Origin: JBGRQB01 sp041725875
GTDB lineage: Bacteria; Bacteroidota; Ignavibacteria; Ignavibacteriales; Melioribacteraceae
NCBI GenBank assembly: GCA_041725875.1
Contig: JBGRQB010000143.1
Span: 1-11,255 of the forward strand
Length of the DNA stretch: 11,255 nucleotides
Direction of reading: 5' to 3'
Positions within the stretch are counted from its first letter, which is position 1; the number at the start of each line of letters is the position of its first letter. Below, in pieces: positions 6,713 through 11,255 of this stretch. Position numbers and translations under genes: made by a program. A model generated the notes under the pieces. The model was given only the letters and a program-made list of their open reading frames with translations. It did not search any database and was not told where the DNA came from.

Positions 6713-7270
6713 ATGCAAAATATGTACATCGATGATGCTAAAAGAAGAATGGATAAATCTATTGAAGCTTTTAGAAGTGAAATTGCTAAAATAAGAACCG
6801 GAAAAGCAACAACAGCATTGCTTGACGGGGTAAAAGTTGATTATTACGGAAGTTTAAGTCCCTTAAATCAGGTAGCAAATGTAACTGTTTTGGATGCACA
6901 TACTTTAAATATTACTCCCTGGGAAAAATCGCTTCTTGGTGAAATTGAAAAAGCTATTTTAACTGCCGACCTGGGATTAAATCCATCCAATGACGGAACT
7001 AATATTAGAGTGCCTATACCTCCGTTAACCGAAGAAAGACGTAAAGATATGGTTAAACTTGTTAAAAAATTTGGCGAAGATAGTAAAGTTGCTATCAGAA
7101 ATGTAAGAAGAGATGCTAATGAAAACTTGAAAAAACAAGAGAAAGCCAAGGAGCTTTCAGAAGATTTGAGGCATGATGCGGAAGCTGAAGTTCAAGACTT
7201 AACCAACAATCATATTAAAAAGGTTGACGATCTGATAAAACATAAAGAAATAGAAATAATGGAAGTTTAA
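6713..7270 (+). CDS. frr: Ribosome recycling factor
   Basis: Complete 185-residue protein, the standard length. With EF-G it splits post-termination ribosomes so that they can be reused. The two domains are visible. The long three-helix bundle (about 1-30 and 105-185) begins with MDKSIEAFRSEIAKIRTGKA at 13-32, whose RTGKA is a family signature. The small beta domain lies between, with VDYYGSLSPLNQVANVTV at 42-59 and NPSNDGTNIRVPIPPLTEERR at 90-110. The following helix carries KFGEDSKVAIRNVRRDAN at 119-136. AGAGG at 6703-6707 supports the ATG at 6713; a second ATG nine bases on is possible but worse spaced. The gene closes the pyrH-frr unit, with a terminator ten bases after the stop. Confidence 0.98.
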   Translation: MQNMYIDDAKRRMDKSIEAFRSEIAKIRTGKATTALLDGVKVDYYGSLSPLNQVANVTVLDAHTLNITPWEKSLLGEIEKAILTADLGLNPSNDGTNIRVPIPPLTEERRKDMVKLVKKFGEDSKVAIRNVRRDANENLKKQEKAKELSEDLRHDAEAEVQDLTNNHIKKVDDLIKHKEIEIMEV

Positions 7271-7280
7271 GCAATACACT

Positions 7281-7307
7281 GCCTCGACTTGTCGAGGCTT
7301 TTTTTTT
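7281..7307 (+). terminator. Intrinsic terminator after frr
   Basis: GC-rich stem GCCTCGA (7281-7287) pairs with TCGAGGC (7292-7298) around a CTTG tetraloop, followed by nine T residues. It is a textbook rho-independent terminator ending the pyrH-frr transcript. Confidence 0.93.
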
Positions 7308-7348
7308 AAAAGTTTTGCATAATTTCACTTAACTAAAGGGATTAATTT

Positions 7349-9598
7349 ATGAGTAATCGTAAAGAAGAAGCTCTAAGTTATCATAGTGAAGGGCGAAAAG
7401 GGAAAATTGAAGTAAATGCTACAAAACCTTGTTTTACCTCCCGCGATTTATCTTTGGCGTACACTCCCGGTGTAGCCGAACCTTGTCGTGAAATTCACAA
7501 AAATGATGACGATGTATTCAAATACACAGCTAAAGGAAATCTTGTGGCTGTAGTTTCCAACGGTACTGCTGTTCTCGGACTCGGAGATATTGGCCCGCAC
7601 GCAGGAAAACCCGTAATGGAAGGTAAAGGGGTTTTATTTAAAAGATTTGCCGATATCGATGTATTTGATATTGAACTTAAAACCAAAAATGCGGACGAAA
7701 TTATCAAAACAGTTGAGTTACTCGAACCAACATTTGGCGGAATTAATCTGGAAGATATTAAAGCTCCCGAATGTTTCGAGATTGAAGAAACACTCAAAAA
7801 AACAATGAATATTCCCGTGTTTCACGATGACCAGCACGGAACCGCTATTATCAGTTGCGCAGCTCTTATAAATGCAGCCGAACTTGCAGAAAAAAAACTG
7901 AAAGATTTAAGAATAATTGTATCCGGTGCAGGAGCTGCTGCAATTGCCTGTTGTAATTTATATATAACAGCAGGTGCCAAACGTGAAAACATTTTTATGT
8001 TTGATTCCAAAGGATTAATTCATAAAGATCGCAAAGATCTTAATAAATATAAACTCCAATTTGCAAACTCAGTTTATTACGAATCACTGAACGAAGCAAT
8101 GAAAGGAGCCGATGTGTTTATCGGGCTGTCTAAAGCAGGTGTTGTAACTCAGCAAATGGTAAAAGATATGGCCGAAAAACCAATCGTTTTTGCAATGGCA
8201 AATCCAGATCCTGAAATTACTTATCCCGATGCTGTTGCTGTCAGAAAAGATATTATTATGGCAACCGGACGAAGTGATTTCCCAAATCAGGTTAATAATG
8301 TATTGGGATTTCCTTTTATTTTCAGAGGCGCACTCGATGTAAGAGCCACTGCTATTACCGATGAAATGAAAATGGCTGCTGTTCTCGGACTCGCAGAGCT
8401 GGCCAAAGAAAAAGTTCCTGAAGTTGTTGTAAGTGCTTATGGTGGAAAAGATTTTTCATACGGACCCGAATATATTATTCCAAAACCTTTCGATCACAGA
8501 GTACTTTGGAAAGTTGCACCGGCTGTTGCAAAAGCTGCAGTTGACGGCGGGGTTGCCAGAATTAAAATTGACGACTGGCAGGAATATGAAGATGAACTAA
8601 AAGAACGCCTCGGATATTCTAAAGAGATTATTCGTGTAATGATCAACAAAGCACAGGGAACAGACAAGACAATAGTTTATCCCGAAGGTGAAGAAGAAAA
8701 AATAATTCACGCTGCACATTCTGTAAAAAGAGATCAAATCGGGCAACCGGTTCTTCTTGGAAATGTGGAAGCAATAAAATCTAAGGTTGTAAGTCTCGGA
8801 TATTCTACTGATGAGTTTATAATTAAAGATCCTCACGTGTGTGAAAAGTGCGGCGAATATGGTTTGCTGCTTTATAAAAATCGTGACAGAAAAGGTCTTA
8901 CTCTCAAAGCAGCAATGAAAGAAGTTAAGAAAAGAATCTACTATGCTGCAATGATGGTTCAATCTGGTGATGCAGATACAATGATTGCAGGTGTAACTAC
9001 AAACTATCCCGAGGCATTAAGACCTGCTTTGGAATGTATTGGAGTGAGATCAGGAATAAGAGTTGTTTCCGGAATTTACATTATGATAATTGGAAGTAAT
9101 GTATTTTTCTTTACAGATACTACGGTTAATGTAAATCCAACCTCAGAAGAACTTGCGCAAATTGCAATGTGTACAGCTGAAACAGCAAAGCAGTTTGATA
9201 TAGATCCGAAAATAGCAATGTTGTCATTCAGTAACTTCGGAAGTGCTCGTCACCCTGAATCTGAAAAAGTTGCAAAAGCAACTGCCATTGTTAAGGAACT
9301 CAGACCTGATCTTGTAATTGATGGTGAAATGCAGGCCGATACAGCAATCACTGAAAAAATACTTGAAAAACGATATCCGTTTTCAAAACTTCAAAGTCGT
9401 GCAAATGTTTTGGTATTCCCTGATCTGAATTCAGGAAATATTACTTATAAATTATTTCAGCGACTCACAAACGCAACTGTTATCGGACCAGTTCTCCAGG
9501 GCTTAAAAAAACCAGTTCATATACTTCAGCAAGACGCCACCGTAGATGATATTATTACTATGTCGGCAATTGCAGTTGTAGATGCGAACAAACAATAG
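7349..9598 (+). CDS. maeB: NADP-dependent malic enzyme with phosphotransacetylase-like C-terminal domain (MaeB type)
   Basis: Complete 749-residue protein, close to E. coli MaeB (759). It oxidatively decarboxylates malate to pyruvate and CO2, normally making NADPH. Malic domain: SLAYTPGVAEPC at 35-46 with catalytic Tyr38, GKGVLFKRFADIDVFDIEL near 92-110 with the conserved lysine region, metal ligands in INLEDIKAPECFEIE (Glu135, Asp136) and FHDDQHGTA (Asp160, Asp161). The dinucleotide fold follows with VSGAGAAAIACCNL near 191-204 and FAMANPDPEI at 281-290. From about 430 to the end lies a phosphotransacetylase-like domain (IVYPEGEEEKIIHAA, DADTMIAGVTTNYPEALRPA, LSFSNFGSARHPES). In this family that domain is thought to bind acetyl-CoA as an allosteric inhibitor rather than act as an enzyme. 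Cofactor choice cannot be read here. AAAGGG at 7335-7340 is the ribosome-binding site. Flanking terminators make it a single-gene unit, but no confident promoter is visible. Confidence 0.95.
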   Translation: MSNRKEEALSYHSEGRKGKIEVNATKPCFTSRDLSLAYTPGVAEPCREIHKNDDDVFKYTAKGNLVAVVSNGTAVLGLGDIGPHAGKPVMEGKGVLFKRFADIDVFDIELKTKNADEIIKTVELLEPTFGGINLEDIKAPECFEIEETLKKTMNIPVFHDDQHGTAIISCAALINAAELAEKKLKDLRIIVSGAGAAAIACCNLYITAGAKRENIFMFDSKGLIHKDRKDLNKYKLQFANSVYYESLNEAMKGADVFIGLSKAGVVTQQMVKDMAEKPIVFAMANPDPEITYPDAVAVRKDIIMATGRSDFPNQVNNVLGFPFIFRGALDVRATAITDEMKMAAVLGLAELAKEKVPEVVVSAYGGKDFSYGPEYIIPKPFDHRVLWKVAPAVAKAAVDGGVARIKIDDWQEYEDELKERLGYSKEIIRVMINKAQGTDKTIVYPEGEEEKIIHAAHSVKRDQIGQPVLLGNVEAIKSKVVSLGYSTDEFIIKDPHVCEKCGEYGLLLYKNRDRKGLTLKAAMKEVKKRIYYAAMMVQSGDADTMIAGVTTNYPEALRPALECIGVRSGIRVVSGIYIMIIGSNVFFFTDTTVNVNPTSEELAQIAMCTAETAKQFDIDPKIAMLSFSNFGSARHPESEKVAKATAIVKELRPDLVIDGEMQADTAITEKILEKRYPFSKLQSRANVLVFPDLNSGNITYKLFQRLTNATVIGPVLQGLKKPVHILQQDATVDDIITMSAIAVVDANKQ

Positions 9599-9606
9599 AT
9601 ATTAAT

Positions 9607-9633
9607 AAAAACAGCACTTTTGTGCTGTTTTTT
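9607..9633 (+). terminator. Intrinsic terminator after maeB
   Basis: An eleven-pair stem (9607-9617 with 9622-9632), with ACAGCAC/GTGCTGT at its heart and a TTTT loop, ends in a T-run. It begins eight bases after the maeB stop. The A-run on the left arm makes reverse-strand activity possible too. Confidence 0.92.
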
Positions 9634-9646
9634 GTAACTTATAAGA

Positions 9647-9672
9647 CAGGTTCTTCGTCTAATGAAAACCTG
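9647..9672 (+). promoter_or_regulatory. Small hairpin upstream of the YkuD-fold gene, function unknown
   Basis: CAGGTT (9647-9652) pairs with AACCTG (9667-9672). After a bulged C, TTC (9654-9656) pairs with GAA (9664-9666), leaving a seven-base loop. No T-run follows. Just downstream, TAAATTTA (9678-9685) resembles the TAnnTTTG promoter element at seven of eight positions, with a poor TTCG (9654-9657) twenty bases before it. This may be the promoter region of the envelope operon, with the hairpin as a possible operator, but the support is weak. Confidence 0.3.
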
Positions 9673-9711
9673 AGCGGTAAATTTAACTAACCACTATCAA
9701 GATTTTTAAAC

Positions 9712-10338
9712 GTGATAAAGAATATATTTTTTTTCAGTTGTAGTTTTATTCTATTTTTTGCGGGAATGGTTCTCTACGGAATAATTCTAAACTCTCGTGA
9801 AATTACTTTGCAGGAAGCAATGGAGAAAAAGAATATAGATAAACTTGAAAACGTTTCTATTCTCATCGACAAAAAAAACTATAAACTCGAATTATATTCC
9901 GGCGATGTTCTGGTTAAAAAATATAAAGCCGTTATGGGGCGAAAGAAAAGCAAAATAAAAATGGCTCCAAACGATCTTGTTACCCCGGCAGGCGTCTACA
10001 AAATCTGCAGAGTGAATCAGCACAAAGATTTTTACAAATTCTTTGAAATTAACTATCCCAATCTCGACGATGCTTCAGAATGCTACAAAAACGGAAATAT
10101 CTCAAAAGCTCTATATGAAAAAGTGATATTTCATCTTAAAAAAGGGAAATGTCCACCTTCTGACTTGTTTGATAAATATAAAATTGGTATTCATGGTATT
10201 GGAAAATATGATTTAATTTTCAGAAATTTACCTTTTACTTTTAACTGGACTAACGGTTCAATTGCCATCAGTAATAAAAATATTGATGAATTAAGTTCAG
10301 TTATAAAAGTGGGAACTGTAGTTACAATTAAAAACTGA
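9712..10338 (+). CDS. Membrane-anchored YkuD-fold (L,D-transpeptidase-like) protein with Ser at the catalytic Cys position
   Basis: Complete 208-residue protein. Residues 5-26 are one hydrophobic segment, a signal anchor or signal peptide, placing the rest in the periplasm. The YkuD domain runs from about 48 to 206: VSILIDKKNYKLELYSGD at 48-65, the strand ending in AVMGRKKS, TPAGVYKI at 91-98, IGIHG at 158-162 with the conserved His161, and NWTNGSIAISNKNIDEL at 178-194. Active members normally read G-C-I/V-A/R in that last motif; here codon 183 is TCA, serine. Known role of active members: making 3-3 cross-links in peptidoglycan or attaching proteins to it through the cysteine. This copy may be inactive, structural, or use another nucleophile. 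The GTG start is the only one that keeps the hydrophobic segment (stop in frame at 9688; next ATG at 9766), yet no clear SD precedes it. The Omp85 gene follows seven bases later. Confidence 0.85.
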   Translation: MIKNIFFFSCSFILFFAGMVLYGIILNSREITLQEAMEKKNIDKLENVSILIDKKNYKLELYSGDVLVKKYKAVMGRKKSKIKMAPNDLVTPAGVYKICRVNQHKDFYKFFEINYPNLDDASECYKNGNISKALYEKVIFHLKKGKCPPSDLFDKYKIGIHGIGKYDLIFRNLPFTFNWTNGSIAISNKNIDELSSVIKVGTVVTIKN

Positions 10339-10345
10339 GAAATAG

Positions 10346-11255
10346 TTGGCTAAATTTTCAACCGGAATACATAAACAATTTATTATTTGTCTTGCTCTGC
10401 TTCTTGTTCCGTTTATAACAAATAATTATGCTCAAACCAATTCAGATTATGAACTTGTTTCTGTCAAATTTGAAGGAAACAAAGTTTACTCTCAATCTGA
10501 ATTAGAGAAAGTTATTATTTCCAAAGAATCTCCCGGAGTTTTTTCCCAGTTTCTTTACTCCTTTACAAGTTTTGGCGCTGAAGCAATTTATTATAACCCC
10601 GGTTTGGTTAAATCTGATATTGCTCAATTGAAAACTTTTTATCGCGACAGAGGTTTTTTTAAATCCCGAATTACTTCGCAAATTAATGTAGATTCCACGG
10701 ATAATGATACGGAACTGACCTATTCAATTGAAGCCGGTGATCCTGCGGTTGTGAAAAAATATACAATTTCAGGTCTGGATAATATTTTCCCCGATTTTTT
10801 AGAAATGATTCACGACCGAATTACAATTGAAACAGGTGAACAATATTCTGCCGAAGTTGTAAATCAAACCAGAGCTGTAGTGCTCAACTTTTTAGGTGAC
10901 CGTGGTTATATGACGGTTACATCAGGTGCACCAGAAATTTTAGTGGATACTCTGAAAAATGAAGTTGAGATTTCGCTGAATTTTATCCCCGGAAACAGAT
11001 TTAAAATAAGTGAACTCAGAGTTGTAAAAAGCGGAGCCGGAAAAGAAGAAGTTACTGATCAGCTTCTGCTGGATCTTATCGATATTAAAGAAGGGGATTA
11101 TTACAGTAATGAAAAAATCCAGTTAAGTCAGATAAGATTATACAGAACAAATCTTTTTAATTCTGCGCTTATAATGCCGGTGCGGGAAGACACGCTCAAC
11201 AATACAGTTCCTCTGGAAATATTGACAAATGTTAGTAAAATATATCAAATCACTC
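10346..11255 (+). CDS. Omp85-family outer membrane assembly protein (BamA/TamA-like), N-terminal part, runs off the window
   Basis: The frame is open from TTG at 10346 to the right edge, giving 303 codons. A TAG in the same frame sits directly before the TTG, and no ATG occurs in this frame until well inside the domain, so TTG is the best start. Only a weak GAGA precedes it; translation is probably coupled to the YkuD-fold gene ending seven bases upstream. Residues 1-29 are a signal peptide (hydrophobic 11-24, cleavage after NYA, Gln30 first mature residue). POTRA-like repeats follow at about 36-132, 136-215 and 217-296. Each has the strand-helix pattern, with FEGNKVYSQSEL at 42-53 and FYRDRGFFKSRI at 98-109 in the first, and FLGDRGYMTV at 182-191 in the second. 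Known role: periplasmic POTRA domains hand over proteins to a C-terminal 16-strand barrel, which lies beyond the window. BamA versus TamA or another subtype cannot be decided here. Confidence 0.85.
   Translation, partial: MAKFSTGIHKQFIICLALLLVPFITNNYAQTNSDYELVSVKFEGNKVYSQSELEKVIISKESPGVFSQFLYSFTSFGAEAIYYNPGLVKSDIAQLKTFYRDRGFFKSRITSQINVDSTDNDTELTYSIEAGDPAVVKKYTISGLDNIFPDFLEMIHDRITIETGEQYSAEVVNQTRAVVLNFLGDRGYMTVTSGAPEILVDTLKNEVEISLNFIPGNRFKISELRVVKSGAGKEEVTDQLLLDLIDIKEGDYYSNEKIQLSQIRLYRTNLFNSALIMPVREDTLNNTVPLEILTNVSKIYQIT

Noticed and set aside
7308..7335. A maeB promoter (TTTTG and CATAAT words) after the frr terminator
   Set aside because: No pair of boxes has acceptable spacing; the upstream box would fall inside the terminator stem.
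7495..8962. Reverse-strand open frames opposite maeB
   Set aside because: They mirror a conserved enzyme gene, with no recognisable domain or ribosome-binding site.
8639..9598. An independent phosphotransacetylase gene
   Set aside because: It is in frame with and uninterrupted from the malic domain, as in the MaeB family, with no internal start signal.

Overview
The window is AT-rich and reads almost entirely left to right. The first protein ends in a type IX secretion (Por) sorting domain of the 'YPNPFNPST' kind. The ribosomal promoter has a Bacteroidota-type -7 element (TAnnTTTG). The gene order rplM-rpsI-rpsB-tsf is the one seen in the Bacteroidota/Chlorobi group. Nearly every housekeeping gene has a clear Shine-Dalgarno (SD) sequence, which is unusual for Bacteroidia but ordinary for Chlorobi/Ignavibacteria. 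My best guess is a member of the Ignavibacteria or a close relative; this is an inference and no rRNA is present to settle it.

Layout. Positions 17-2869 hold a large exported Asp-box (BNR-like) beta-propeller protein with a type IX sorting tail, closed by a terminator. A 274-base non-coding gap follows. It contains repeats, T-tracts and a well-formed promoter with a palindrome between its two boxes. Positions 3144-5893 carry rplM, rpsI, rpsB and tsf (L13, S9, S2, EF-Ts); a structured leader lies before rpsB and a strong terminator follows tsf. Positions 5958-7270 carry pyrH and frr (UMP kinase, ribosome recycling factor), again closed by a terminator. Positions 7349-9598 carry a MaeB-type malic enzyme with a fused phosphotransacetylase-like domain and its own terminator. 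Positions 9712-10338 encode a membrane-anchored YkuD-fold protein in which serine occupies the usual catalytic cysteine position. From 10346 to the right edge runs the N-terminal part of an Omp85 (BamA/TamA-like) outer-membrane assembly protein that starts at TTG. It is only seven bases downstream of the YkuD-fold gene, so the two are probably an envelope operon.

How the genes work together. The centre is a translation block: two ribosomal-protein pairs, the elongation factor that recharges EF-Tu, the recycling factor, and the UMP kinase that commonly travels with them. Malic enzyme is a stand-alone central-carbon gene. The two ends concern the cell envelope: an exported protein at the left, and a periplasmic YkuD-fold protein plus an outer-membrane assembly factor at the right.

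I see no CRISPR array, transposon, phage gene, tRNA or rRNA, and no convincing sign of an undescribed multi-gene system. The observations most worth a second look are the Cys-to-Ser change in the YkuD-fold protein, the rpsB leader that could mask its own ribosome-binding site, and the palindrome inside the rplM promoter. No gene-free stretch exceeds 300 bases.
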